DNA from: a virus
Virus record (IMG/VR): IMGVR_UViG_3300015366_000230
Coordinates: 1 to 50,792 of that record
Strand: one strand, 5' to 3'
DNA: 50,792 nucleotides
This document shows, piece after piece, positions 33,076 to 41,074 of the stretch. The notes under the pieces are model-generated. The model had not been told where the DNA came from and ran no database searches. It worked only from the letters and a program-made list of their open reading frames with translations. Both the position numbers and the translations under genes were made by a program. How positions within the stretch are numbered: the stretch's first letter is position 1; every line of letters starts with the position of its first letter.

Positions 33076-35022
33076 CTACTTTCCATATCGGGACATAATC
33101 TTAATCTCTACGTCTAAGGGTAAGCCCTCAGCCCAAACGGGCGCTTGACGCATAACAGATTCCATCTCGCATTTTACTTCTTCTGGACGGTCTGTTTCTA
33201 TAACAATTTCATCGTGGACGTGGAGAACAACATTATCCAACTGGCGTAAAGAATTACGCAATATATCATTAGCAACAGCTTGAGTAATATTTTCACAAGC
33301 AAGCCCTTTCCAAAGTCTAGCTCTAGCCCATTCGGTAGCCATTGCAGCCGGTTTCCACGCCGCTTTCGCATAGGAAACCCCCTCCTCATCTAAGCGGGCA
33401 TAGGGGTAGCATAACACGCGCCCGCTTGGAAGTGCGTACCAAAGATGCTGAGTATCATACAAATACGTTACCCGACCCGCGCTAAATTCATAGCCCGGAT
33501 TACGCATCGCTCTGGTATAGGCTGATTCAAGTTCTTGCCAGTAAAGCACCGCCCATTGGTTTGCTCGGCGCCATGCGTCCACAGTCTTTCGAGCGTCAGA
33601 CTCGGGTAGAATTACACCGTAATTGCGACCCATCGCAGCAAAAGCACCAATGCCACCACCATAACCACATGAAAGAATAGCGACCTTGCCAATCTGTCTT
33701 TTAGAGTCAGTAACTTCATTTTCTGAACAGCTAAATATACTTGCAGCTTCTTTAACATAAATATCCTTTCCAGTTCTGAAAATATCCAAAACTGATTCAG
33801 CCGTAGGCTGATTTGAAAGCCATGGATTGCACCGAGCTTCAATGCCCGCCCAGTCTGCTACTACTAGGTATTTACCCTTAGCTGGAATAATTGCTGGCCG
33901 TAACATGCCTTTTAGCACATCTGTCACTCTTTTGCCATACTGCGGCACAATATCACCGCCTTTGACCATTGCATCGCGTACCAACTCAGGCTCTTTGGCG
34001 CATTTACGAGTAAAGTTGTGAACTTGTAGCCCAAAGCTAGAAGCCCTTCCCGTAGCCGAACCGCCATTAAACATAAAGGCACCGCGAACGCGGTGATCTT
34101 CTTCATCAGCAAGGTTGACCATGCGTTGAAACTTGGCAACCGAAGATGCCCACAAGTCATCAGCACACTGAATTACGTCAGCGACGTGAGGTGGTACTTG
34201 GTCTGGGTTTTCATCAGAAAAAGCTAAGAGAGTATTGCGGACATTTTTGTCAATTGAATACTTCTTTCGACCCTCCTTGTAACTCTCCATGAGCTTGAGC
34301 GCTTCTTCACCAACCCGCGACTGAACCCACTCCCGCATCTTGGGAGAACGAACCGAGGTAATTTCACCTTTGGTGATTTCAACCACGAGCTTTTGTACTT
34401 CCGCGATCTCTTCTTCCGAGTAAAGCATAGCAGCTTGGGCAAGTGGTACGTCGACCAATACACCCTTATCATTAATAAGCTCGTTGATATGGTAATCATT
34501 TAATTCTTCCTTTGATAGCGGACGCATGGCTTTGCTAATGTTTCGCATTACCCGAACGTCTTGTTCGCAATACTCAACCATTTCCTTCATTAGTTTCGGA
34601 TCATCGTTAAATGTTCCATCAGGCTGTGGAATCGATAGGGCGCGAACCAATTGAGAACCTCTAAAATCCTTACGCATTGAGGCACCAGAAAACCGCCCAA
34701 CATCCTCAAGAGAACCGGGAGCGCAGTTGGCTCGAGCTTGCGTAGCAGTACAATAAAATTGCTCTAGCTTAAAGTTCACCTGCAAGACATACCAAAAGAT
34801 TAAACGCTCGAACGCTGCATTGTGAGCGTAAATCATGCCTTTGTGCTGCATGATTTTTTCTGGAAAAGGCATGTCAGGCATCCACGTCACAACCTCGTCA
34901 TTGTCGAACGCATACGACATACACAAGACTTCTGTAGAAAGGTCTTGCGCGTAGTTGTATACACCGCGCGTCAGCAGGTTGCAACGGGACTTGGTTTCAA
35001 AGTCAACCCAAAGAATGGACAT
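33076..35022 (-). CDS. DNA polymerase, family A with 3'-5' exonuclease domain (648 aa)
   Basis: The exonuclease domain shows Exo I (VDFETKS, D7 and E9), Exo II (YAHNAAFERLI) and Exo III (YCEQDVRVM). Polymerase motifs are A (VVADWAGIEARCNPWL), B (RQIGKVAILSCGYGGG) and C (VLHVHDEIVIE). All catalytic acids are present. It starts with a TAATG overlap after the 65-aa gene. It replicates the phage genome together with the primase-helicase. Confidence 0.93.
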   Translation of the reverse strand: MSILWVDFETKSRCNLLTRGVYNYAQDLSTEVLCMSYAFDNDEVVTWMPDMPFPEKIMQHKGMIYAHNAAFERLIFWYVLQVNFKLEQFYCTATQARANCAPGSLEDVGRFSGASMRKDFRGSQLVRALSIPQPDGTFNDDPKLMKEMVEYCEQDVRVMRNISKAMRPLSKEELNDYHINELINDKGVLVDVPLAQAAMLYSEEEIAEVQKLVVEITKGEITSVRSPKMREWVQSRVGEEALKLMESYKEGRKKYSIDKNVRNTLLAFSDENPDQVPPHVADVIQCADDLWASSVAKFQRMVNLADEEDHRVRGAFMFNGGSATGRASSFGLQVHNFTRKCAKEPELVRDAMVKGGDIVPQYGKRVTDVLKGMLRPAIIPAKGKYLVVADWAGIEARCNPWLSNQPTAESVLDIFRTGKDIYVKEAASIFSCSENEVTDSKRQIGKVAILSCGYGGGIGAFAAMGRNYGVILPESDARKTVDAWRRANQWAVLYWQELESAYTRAMRNPGYEFSAGRVTYLYDTQHLWYALPSGRVLCYPYARLDEEGVSYAKAAWKPAAMATEWARARLWKGLACENITQAVANDILRNSLRQLDNVVLHVHDEIVIETDRPEEVKCEMESVMRQAPVWAEGLPLDVEIKIMSRYGK

Positions 35023-35219
35023 TATTTTCCTTGTTGATGTCTGCGACCTGAACCTTTACGCGTATGCGATAAGCTTTTGGTGTGATGCACTTTTTCGCTT
35101 TTATTTACTAATCCGGGAAAAATGTTTTTAATATTTACATGCGCGGCTTTAACCATTGCCATTTTTACTTCGCTAATCTGTCTACGCTCATCTGGCGTTA
35201 AGTTTGTTCTATCTACCAT
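35022..35219 (-). CDS. Small basic protein upstream of polymerase (65 aa)
   Basis: Reads MVDRTNLTPDERRQISEVKM ... SLSHTRKGSGRRHQQGK. The C-terminus is strongly basic. The gene ends in the TAATG overlap that starts the polymerase, so it may mainly couple translation or be a polymerase partner. Function unknown. Confidence 0.6.
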   Translation of the reverse strand: MVDRTNLTPDERRQISEVKMAMVKAAHVNIKNIFPGLVNKSEKVHHTKSLSHTRKGSGRRHQQGK

Positions 35220-35243
35220 GATTATTCCTCTAGTTAAATTAGG

Positions 35244-35314
35244 TGGGGTTAGTAAGTCTTTTTAGTCTGAAATCTCTTCGAGCCATAGAGCTGAATAGTG
35301 TCGAACTAACCCCA
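35244..35314 (-). promoter_or_regulatory. Inverted repeat in the leader of the 65-aa/polymerase genes
   Basis: TGGGGTTAGT and ACTAACCCCA form a perfect 10-bp stem around 51 bases. The loop contains a possible inner helix UUCGA / UCGAA in the RNA. The element fills the gap between the putative DNA-binding protein and the polymerase unit. It may regulate or process the message. A tRNA was considered and rejected because there is no T-loop. Confidence 0.55.
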
Positions 35315-35320
35315 TATTCA

Positions 35321-35992
35321 TTACACTGCTGCGCGGCGGCGACGTACTGGCGTTGCGGAAGCTGGCGCCTCTTCAATCTCTGCTTCTTTTGCTTCTAACT
35401 GTGGCGCGTCAGTCGCAGACTCTACATCAATTGATTCAAAACGAATCACGCGGATCTTCGGTGTATACACCTTGCCATAAGACTTGTGTGTATAGTGCTC
35501 AGTTTCGAGCGCTACGATAGCAACAGGTTTACTAGAATCCTTCTCAATTTGCTCGGCAATCTCAACGCCCAGCGCTTGAATAGCACGTTTGCCACCGGTT
35601 GCGGTTGTTGCCCAACGAGCTGTTAGCCCCTTGTCATCGCCGTTAATGCAAGTCAATTCCAAACCCACTTGCACTTCCCAGCCTTTTTTAGCGTTGGCTG
35701 GCGCTGGCTCAAGTTCTGGCAAAGGCTGATTGATGGGAACCATCTTTTCACCCAAGACTTCACTCGCCCCCCAAGCAATATACCCATGTACAAAGCTAAA
35801 AGGGTTAATTGCCCATTCAGATCCATCTTGAGTTTCAGTCTGATCGCTACCAAAAACCCAATGACCTGTTTTGTCCATTTTGATAATAACAGTACCAACA
35901 TCGGTGACGTTAGCTAAGTTGGACTTTAGTGCTGCGGATAAATCTGCTACTGCTGGAAGGTTTGCACCTTTAAATGTGGTCAAATTGCTCAT
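35321..35992 (-). CDS. Putative DNA-binding replication protein (223 aa)
   Basis: It lies between the RecB/Cas4-like nuclease and the polymerase, the place where related phages encode a single-strand DNA-binding protein. The core is mixed alpha/beta (VGTVIIKMDKTGHWVFGSDQ, VQVGLELTCINGDDKGLTAR, YTPKIRVIRFESIDVES). The C-terminal 30 residues are first acidic and then RRRRAAV. Acidic tails are usual in SSBs, while the final Arg cluster is unusual. The SSB/annealing role is an inference from context. Confidence 0.6.
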   Translation of the reverse strand: MSNLTTFKGANLPAVADLSAALKSNLANVTDVGTVIIKMDKTGHWVFGSDQTETQDGSEWAINPFSFVHGYIAWGASEVLGEKMVPINQPLPELEPAPANAKKGWEVQVGLELTCINGDDKGLTARWATTATGGKRAIQALGVEIAEQIEKDSSKPVAIVALETEHYTHKSYGKVYTPKIRVIRFESIDVESATDAPQLEAKEAEIEEAPASATPVRRRRAAV

Positions 35993-36004
35993 TGCTCTTT
36001 GCTC

Positions 36005-37132
36005 CTAGTTAAGTTTATTTAAGGCAGCGGTGAGTTGCTTGCCGATTTGTAAAACCTCTGGTCTGGGATCACTCTCAGGCACCAAAGTACTGCCACTGCT
36101 TACTGCAACTACTAAATCTTGTGGTATTTCATACCCAAAAGGCTTTAATGCTTTTTCCATTTGAGCAGGAGATTTTAGTTTGCGCGGTTCATAAACTACA
36201 CCACCTTCATATTTTGAAAAATAATTTTGTGCTTCTTTATCGTCTGACCATTGGCGTATGGCTCTTTTAGCTACTAGCTTATAGCCGGGCACTCTTACGT
36301 CAGATTCCAACATTTGGTGTGCCAACTCACGCAACTCTTTGATCCAATCTTCAAGAACATCGGCTTGTTGCAAATACGTTGCAATCAAATCAGGCTTTAA
36401 ATCTTTAAGTGCAAGTTGTGTTGAACGTGCTACCGAATCCGTCATAATTGGGCAAACAGGTTTGGCAGCGCACCAACGGCAATGGCTGCCCGATTGCATC
36501 GGCGCATCTTTACGTTTGGCTTCTTTGACTGCAATAGAAAGTTGTTGTTCAAACTCTTTAATACGTTCAGGGGTAGTTACCCAACGACGCATTTCAGGTG
36601 GCTGGACAATAATGATTTCTACTTCGTCAACATCCTCAAACGCCCATTTTGTCTTTTCAGTGCGCATAGCGGCTGCTGCATAAAACATCCCCTGATAGTT
36701 TTCTTCAGCTTCAACGATAACGCCAGAACCAAACTTCCAGTCAATGACTTTAGCTGAACGCTTTAACTTACCAATGACGTCAGCCGAACCAAACACACCC
36801 GGCAAATAATCACCAAAGTCGACTTCAGACTCAACTGAAATACGCATCTCGCATTCAGGATCGATTTCATCAAGGCTACGTAAAGCGAAGACAATCTTTT
36901 CGTCGTAAAGTTCTTGTGTAACAACCAGTTCTTTGTATTTAAAACCAATGATGTCGCTGGGATTTAAATCTTTTTCTAAAATTTCTGCGATTGCGTTATG
37001 TAGCAAGGTTCCTTCATCAGCGTACTTGCTAGAAGGCTTTGGAGGCATCTTGGCGCATAGCGCTACGGACGCTGGGCACTTGATTACCCGTGAAGCGGTG
37101 GAACCACCTACAATTGCTGAATGTTTTGCCAT
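36005..37132 (-). CDS. RecB/Cas4-like nuclease, DUF2800-type (375 aa)
   Basis: It contains the elements of a PD-(D/E)XK nuclease of the RecB/Cas4 type: EGTLLHNAI, GSADVIG, VIDWKFG (D-x-K) and the Q motif YQGMFYAAA. A Cys near the N-terminus (C19, VIKCPAS) and three near residue 230-240 (HCRWCAAKPVCP) match the four-cysteine iron-sulfur arrangement of Cas4 and AddB. It likely processes DNA ends for recombination-dependent replication. AAGGAAAA precedes the start. Confidence 0.8.
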   Translation of the reverse strand: MAKHSAIVGGSTASRVIKCPASVALCAKMPPKPSSKYADEGTLLHNAIAEILEKDLNPSDIIGFKYKELVVTQELYDEKIVFALRSLDEIDPECEMRISVESEVDFGDYLPGVFGSADVIGKLKRSAKVIDWKFGSGVIVEAEENYQGMFYAAAAMRTEKTKWAFEDVDEVEIIIVQPPEMRRWVTTPERIKEFEQQLSIAVKEAKRKDAPMQSGSHCRWCAAKPVCPIMTDSVARSTQLALKDLKPDLIATYLQQADVLEDWIKELRELAHQMLESDVRVPGYKLVAKRAIRQWSDDKEAQNYFSKYEGGVVYEPRKLKSPAQMEKALKPFGYEIPQDLVVAVSSGSTLVPESDPRPEVLQIGKQLTAALNKLN

Positions 37133-37164
37133 TTTTCCTTAATCCTTTTTTCTTTAGAACTTTT

Positions 37165-37192
37165 AGTGTAACAGATTATTTTTTGTGTGCAA
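37165..37192 (-). promoter_or_regulatory. Possible promoter of the replication operon
   Basis: On the minus strand TTGCAC and TACACT are separated by 16 bases, in the 78-base gap between divergent operons. The match to sigma70 is only partial. The rightward genes must also be served from this gap, but no clear plus-strand promoter or ribosome site was found there. Confidence 0.35.
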
Positions 37193-37210
37193 CAACTTTT
37201 GTGATAAATT

Positions 37211-37492
37211 ATGAATGAACGTGAACGCGAAATAGAAAAGTACTTTGTTTGGTCAGTGGAATCTATAGGCGGAAAAACTTATAAGTTTAAGTCTACAACT
37301 CAACGTGGCGTGTCTGATCGCATCGCTTGTATTCCGAATGGACATACATGGTTTGTAGAATTAAAAAGACCAAAGGGTGGGTATTTATCACCAATGCAAG
37401 AAATATTTCGCGATGATGTTGTAGCTTTAAAACAACGATATGTTTGTTTATATACGAAAGAAATGATTAATGAATGGATTGCTAAAGCTTAG
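37211..37492 (+). CDS. VRR-NUC domain nuclease (93 aa)
   Basis: The core GVSDRIACIPNGHTWFVELK followed by RPKGGYLSPMQ matches the VRR-NUC PD-(D/E)XK nuclease family, with the catalytic D, ExK and Q residues present. Small VRR-NUC proteins of phages cut branched DNA such as Holliday junctions. The gene overlaps the helicase gene, so the two are coupled. The ATG has no evident Shine-Dalgarno sequence. Confidence 0.88.
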   Translation: MNEREREIEKYFVWSVESIGGKTYKFKSTTQRGVSDRIACIPNGHTWFVELKRPKGGYLSPMQEIFRDDVVALKQRYVCLYTKEMINEWIAKA

Positions 37493-38816
37493 GGACTATC
37501 AAGAAAAAGCTGTTGACTTCTTGTATGAGAACGACAGGGCAATGGTTTTAGCATCAGTGGGCGCGGGTAAGACGGCAATTGCATTGACCGCCATGCAAGA
37601 AATGATTAGTAACAAATATGTTAATAGGTGGTTAGTATTAGCTCCTAAGCGCGTCTGCACCGATGTTTGGAAACAAGAACGTGACAAGTGGGCGCCACAG
37701 TTATCCATTGCGATTTGCGTCGGCACAGCTAAACAACGGTTAGCGGCGCTTAAAAGCAATGCTCGCGTAGTTGTCATTAACTACGACAACATTCAATGGC
37801 TAACCGAACAGTATTTAGATTTTGATGGCATTGTGTTTGATGAGTTAACCAAGCTCAAAAACCCATCAGGCGCACGATTTAAAGCATTAAATAAAGTACT
37901 TGATAGCGTACTAATCCGTTGGGGGTTGACCGGATCTTTTACCAGCAATGGTTTAGAGGATGTCTTTGGTCAATGCAAAATCGTTGACCAGAAGCTGTTA
38001 GGTCGTAGCAAGGGCGCTTTCTTACAACAATACTTTGTATGTATCAATCGCGATTTTGGTGAATGGCAGCCCAGATTAGGATCGCTAGAATCAGTAATGC
38101 AACGTATTCGTCCTTCAACATTTCTATTAGAGTCATCTGAGTATAAAGATAAGCTTCCACCACTCCACACCGTAGAGATACGTTGCGATTTGCCAGATCG
38201 CGAACCCTACGAGAAGATGAAGAAAGATTTTGTGCATCAATTCCCTGAAGCAAAGGTAGTTGCCGCAAACTCGGCTGTAGTCACACAAAAACTACAGCAG
38301 ATGGCATCTGGCTTTTGTTATTATACCGAAAAATCAGTGTCTAATACACCCGGGCAGTTTGATATTAAGCAAACGCCAGTATGGTTTTCAGACCACAGGT
38401 TCGAGTTGTTAGAAGATTTGTTAGCCGAGAATCAACGCGCCAATACCCTGATTGTCTACAACTACAAAGAAGAGTTAGCTGAACTTAAACGTCGTTATCC
38501 GCAAGCTGTCACTTTTGACGATAAGGATGCAATCGAACGCTGGAACGCAGGCAAGGTTGAGTTGTTACTGATTCACCCCAAGTCCGCAGGGCATGGCTTA
38601 AACCTTCAGCATGGTGGCAATAAGCTGGTATTTATTAGCCTACCTTGGAGCTTGGAGCTGTACGAGCAAACTATTGGGCGATTGCATCGTAGCGGGCAAA
38701 CGCAGGATGTATGGTGTTACATCTTGTTAACCAATAAAACAATCGATGAACGCATCTGGGCAGCGTTGGCGGATAAGCGAGCTATTAGTGATATAGCGAT
38801 TGAAGAGTTGAAATAG
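37470..38816 (+). CDS. SNF2/DEAD-type DNA helicase (448 aa)
   Basis: Motif I is SVGAGKTAIA (GAGKT at 31-35), motif II VFDELTKLKN, motif III LTGSFTSNG, and motifs V and VI HPKSAGHGLNLQHG and EQTIGRLHRSGQT. This is the usual phage SF2 helicase paired with a VRR-NUC nuclease. It probably remodels DNA for recombination or replication restart. The start lies 23 bases inside the nuclease gene. Confidence 0.88.
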   Translation: MNGLLKLRDYQEKAVDFLYENDRAMVLASVGAGKTAIALTAMQEMISNKYVNRWLVLAPKRVCTDVWKQERDKWAPQLSIAICVGTAKQRLAALKSNARVVVINYDNIQWLTEQYLDFDGIVFDELTKLKNPSGARFKALNKVLDSVLIRWGLTGSFTSNGLEDVFGQCKIVDQKLLGRSKGAFLQQYFVCINRDFGEWQPRLGSLESVMQRIRPSTFLLESSEYKDKLPPLHTVEIRCDLPDREPYEKMKKDFVHQFPEAKVVAANSAVVTQKLQQMASGFCYYTEKSVSNTPGQFDIKQTPVWFSDHRFELLEDLLAENQRANTLIVYNYKEELAELKRRYPQAVTFDDKDAIERWNAGKVELLLIHPKSAGHGLNLQHGGNKLVFISLPWSLELYEQTIGRLHRSGQTQDVWCYILLTNKTIDERIWAALADKRAISDIAIEELK

Positions 38817-38882
38817 CAAAAAAGCAACACAATGCTTTACAAGACAAATAAATCTGTTACAGTAACTAAAACGGAGAAAGAA

Positions 38883-39044
38883 ATGAACGCAAATGAACTA
38901 GCTGATATGGCAGAATATGCTTGTTGTGCTTACCACAAAGAAATAGCCACCATGCTACGCCAGCAACAAGCCGAAATAGAAGCGTTGAAAGAAGAATTAG
39001 ATGATATTAAACAATACAACATGGATAGGAACTTATCAGAATGA
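38883..39044 (+). CDS. Small coiled-coil protein (53 aa)
   Basis: The start was set at ATG 38883 (MNANELADMAEYACCAYHKE), preceded by GGAGAAAG; an earlier ATG at 38832 lacks a ribosome site. The C-terminal half is a helix rich in Gln, Glu and Leu (QQQAEIEALKEELDDIKQYN), probably a coiled coil. Function unknown. Confidence 0.65.
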   Translation: MNANELADMAEYACCAYHKEIATMLRQQQAEIEALKEELDDIKQYNMDRNLSE

Positions 39045-39328
39045 AACCACACAAACACGCAGAACTAATTAAGGCATGGGCTGATGGTGCTGAGATTGAA
39101 GAATTTAATAACTTTCGTTGGTGTGACAGCACTTTTCCAACTTGGCATGAACACATAGAGTACCGCATAAAATATATCATAAAGTTTGATCGTATTACCT
39201 TTATGAACAACCGTTTTGGATTAGGGTGGGCTGAAGATTCATACCCTTACTCTAATGCTGACGAAATATTAAGGATATTCAGAGATGCAAAAACAGACAA
39301 AATAAAATTAGTAGAGGTGTGTAAATGA
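39041..39328 (+). CDS. Small conserved phage protein (95 aa)
   Basis: It begins KPHKHAELIKAWADGAEIEE and has PTWHEHIEYRIKY in the middle. This H-A-x-x-I-x-x-W-A-D-G...W...EYRI pattern is common in small phage proteins of unknown role and is often present in several copies per genome. It overlaps the previous gene by four bases. Confidence 0.7.
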   Translation: MKPHKHAELIKAWADGAEIEEFNNFRWCDSTFPTWHEHIEYRIKYIIKFDRITFMNNRFGLGWAEDSYPYSNADEILRIFRDAKTDKIKLVEVCK

Positions 39329-39423
39329 CTGGATTTTTAATTTTATAAGCAATTTTGTATTTTGGTATTTTTATGGGGAAATCTGTTTCTAGAGCAATAT
39401 TAAGAAAGGCAAGTGAGAAATGA
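39325..39423 (+). pseudogene. Small membrane-protein frame interrupted by TAA
   Basis: The ATG at 39325 overlaps the upstream stop as ATGA. The frame gives MTGFLIL, then TAA at 39346-39348, then continues AILYFGIFMGKSVSRAILRK ASEK to TGA at 39421. Without the stop it would be a 32-residue single-span protein like the two membrane proteins nearby. It may be a nonsense mutation, a sequencing error, or a restart at the ATG at 39373. Confidence 0.45.
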
Positions 39424-39518
39424 TGAAATTTATTGTTTGTTTAATTGGTTGGGTATTGATTCCATTAGCTATGCTTGTTGTGGCTTTTGATATTGCTTTT
39501 AGTTATAACAAGGAATAG
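39423..39518 (+). CDS. Tiny membrane protein (31 aa)
   Basis: Reads MKFIVCLIGWVLIPLAMLVV then AFDIAFSYNKE: one hydrophobic helix with a short C-terminal tail. The ATG overlaps the TGA of the interrupted frame before it, and its stop lies two bases before the next start. Typical of compact phage early operons; function unknown. Confidence 0.55.
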   Translation: MKFIVCLIGWVLIPLAMLVVAFDIAFSYNKE

Positions 39519-39520
39519 TA

Positions 39521-39742
39521 ATGAAATGGCTTAGAAAAAAAGAAACACCAGCTAAAACTTACAGTTGGAGATCATTAACCGATATTTTGGCAACGCTATC
39601 TGAAGAACAAGTAGCCGAACTATTGGATCAAGAACTCGAAGGTGCCAAGCGTTGGTCAATTGTCCAGCGTTTGCATCAACGGTACACCATTCTTCGTGCA
39701 GCGCGAGAACGGGCGGATTTAAAGAAACAAATAGCTGCTTAA
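39521..39742 (+). CDS. Small conserved phage protein (73 aa)
   Basis: The sequence TDILATLSEEQVAELLDQEL followed by EGAKRWSIVQRLHQRYTILR and AARERADL is a pattern seen in small, helical phage proteins of unknown function. It is preceded by AAGGAATAGT as ribosome site. It may bind DNA or RNA from its many Arg residues, but that is a guess. Confidence 0.65.
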   Translation: MKWLRKKETPAKTYSWRSLTDILATLSEEQVAELLDQELEGAKRWSIVQRLHQRYTILRAARERADLKKQIAA

Positions 39743-39778
39743 ACTAACGTAGTAATTGATTTAACTAGAGGAAAAATC

Positions 39779-39991
39779 ATGGCAAAAGAAGAATATATTT
39801 GGACTAAACCCGGTACCGACATTGCTTTACGCTGGCGCATGCGCTACGGCTGGATACCGCCATCTGAACAGCAAGAGTACAAAGATAAATGGAAATATTG
39901 GCAAAATCTTCCTATTCGAGATTTAGATGCTGACGCCAAAGAAACGTACGAACGGGCTTTGGCTAAAGCTAAAGTAGTGAGGCTCAAATGA
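39779..39991 (+). CDS. Small protein of unknown function (70 aa)
   Basis: A Trp/Lys/Arg-rich protein (IWTKPGTDIALRWRMRYGWI, EYKDKWKYWQNLPIRDLDAD). The start follows AGAGGAAAAATC. The stop overlaps the next gene as ATGA. Function unknown. Confidence 0.65.
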   Translation: MAKEEYIWTKPGTDIALRWRMRYGWIPPSEQQEYKDKWKYWQNLPIRDLDADAKETYERALAKAKVVRLK

Positions 39992-40158
39992 ACGATCTAT
40001 CATACGACCTTGTTAAGCTTAAAAAGCTTGTTAATCAGCTAGAAATATTAAACGCCAACCCGGGGCTAATTGGAAAAAAATTAATTACAGAAGCCGTACA
40101 AGAGATTAAGATTACGGTTACCCAATTAGAAATTCAGGTGGCGAATTATGCAGACTAG
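39988..40158 (+). CDS. Small helical protein (56 aa)
   Basis: Reads MNDLSYDLVKLKKLVNQLEI ... EIKITVTQLEIQVANYAD. A Leu/Ile heptad pattern suggests a coiled coil. It overlaps the upstream stop by four bases and the next gene by eleven. It is too short for usual thresholds but tightly packed in the operon. Confidence 0.6.
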   Translation: MNDLSYDLVKLKKLVNQLEILNANPGLIGKKLITEAVQEIKITVTQLEIQVANYAD

Positions 40159-40255
40159 CTGGGCTGATAAAGTGGCTATCACTGTTGCAGTGATAGCTAC
40201 TATCATTCTTCTATCTGCCGTTCGCCTTGCAATACGACTTGGGGGTTGGGCATGA
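40148..40255 (+). CDS. Tiny membrane protein (35 aa)
   Basis: Reads MQTSWADKVAITVAVIATII then LLSAVRLAIRLGGWA: one strongly hydrophobic helix ended by Arg residues. CAGGTGG is the likely ribosome site. The stop overlaps the next ATG as ATGA. Function unknown. Confidence 0.55.
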   Translation: MQTSWADKVAITVAVIATIILLSAVRLAIRLGGWA

Positions 40256-40431
40256 CTACTTGGACATTATCGGAATTAGAAAACAATACGAAAGTAAACA
40301 ATAACGATTGCCCTGTGGTTGTCGTGGATAGCGGTGCTAGCGTGGAACCGATTCCGTTTGCCGGGATGGTAGACTTATCGATTACTAACGATGAGAAAAA
40401 AATTGAAATTAAAAAAACATGGGGATTTTAA
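40252..40431 (+). CDS. Small protein of unknown function (59 aa)
   Basis: The ATG at 40252 overlaps the preceding TGA and was preferred to the TTG two codons earlier. It reads MTTWTLSELENNTKVNNNDC ... GMVDLSITNDEKKIEIKKTW, probably a small beta protein. GGGGGTTGG lies before the start. Confidence 0.6.
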   Translation: MTTWTLSELENNTKVNNNDCPVVVVDSGASVEPIPFAGMVDLSITNDEKKIEIKKTWGF

Positions 40432-40595
40432 TGGATGAGATAGAAATTGCCAAATTGCAAGAACGATTGGCTAAAGCTTTAGCCGATGCAGATTATTGGC
40501 GTTTAATGTACGACAAACTCATTAAATATATTGACCATCAAAACAGCTATGTCCGTCATTTAGAACAACAAGTTTGGGGAGGGAAAACTTTTTGA
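40431..40595 (+). CDS. Small helical protein (54 aa)
   Basis: Reads MDEIEIAKLQERLAKALADA DYWRLMYDKL ... HLEQQVWGGKTF, a probable coiled coil. Start overlaps the previous stop (TAATG) and the stop overlaps the next start. Function unknown. Confidence 0.6.
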   Translation: MDEIEIAKLQERLAKALADADYWRLMYDKLIKYIDHQNSYVRHLEQQVWGGKTF

Positions 40596-41074
40596 GAAAA
40601 CGAAAAGAAATTGAAGTTAAAGTTGGTGATCCATCAACAGATGTTTGGGACGATGCAACCATATCAACATCAGAGTATCTTCGCATTCAACAGTTAAAAC
40701 ACCAATCTGCTTTAGCGGCGCTTAACGGAATTGGTGATGTTAATAGTGATGCCAAAGGGTCGGGCGCTCGCTACAATGCTGGCAAACCCGACATGAGTTT
40801 GATACCGCTATGTACTCTTGAAGATGAAGCCAAAGTGTGGGCGTATGGAAAGCAAAAATACGCTGCATGGAATTGGGCGAAAGGCATGGATTGGTCAGTA
40901 CCTTTGGCTTGCGCTTTGCGTCATTTATCTAAATGGCAAGCGGGTGAAGAGAACGATGAAGAGTCTGGTTTACCACACTTAGCCCATGCTATGTGCAATT
41001 TACGAATGTTGACCTTGTACGCAAAAACGTACGTCGAAGGGGACGATCGACCACCAAAGGAATTAATGCCATGA
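40592..41074 (+). CDS. MazZ-like dATP/dGTP diphosphohydrolase, DUF5664-type (160 aa)
   Basis: The core RYNAGKPDMSLIPLCTLEDE followed by KYAAWNWAKGMDWSVPLACA and EESGLPHLAHAMCNLRMLTL is the dGTP diphosphohydrolase (MazZ/MazG-like) pattern with acidic metal-binding residues. In 2-aminoadenine phages MazZ cleaves dGTP, but no PurZ or DatZ is visible here, so a role in nucleotide pools or in removal of signal nucleotides is likelier. The start is probably the TTG at 40592, behind GGAGGG; a TTG at 40574 is an alternative. Confidence 0.75.
   Translation: MRKRKEIEVKVGDPSTDVWDDATISTSEYLRIQQLKHQSALAALNGIGDVNSDAKGSGARYNAGKPDMSLIPLCTLEDEAKVWAYGKQKYAAWNWAKGMDWSVPLACALRHLSKWQAGEENDEESGLPHLAHAMCNLRMLTLYAKTYVEGDDRPPKELMP

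Noticed and set aside
35244-35314. tRNA-like element with 71 bases and a GGGGTTA/TAACCCC stem
   Set aside because: No T-loop GTTC-type sequence and no normal D-arm. Kept only as a structured leader.
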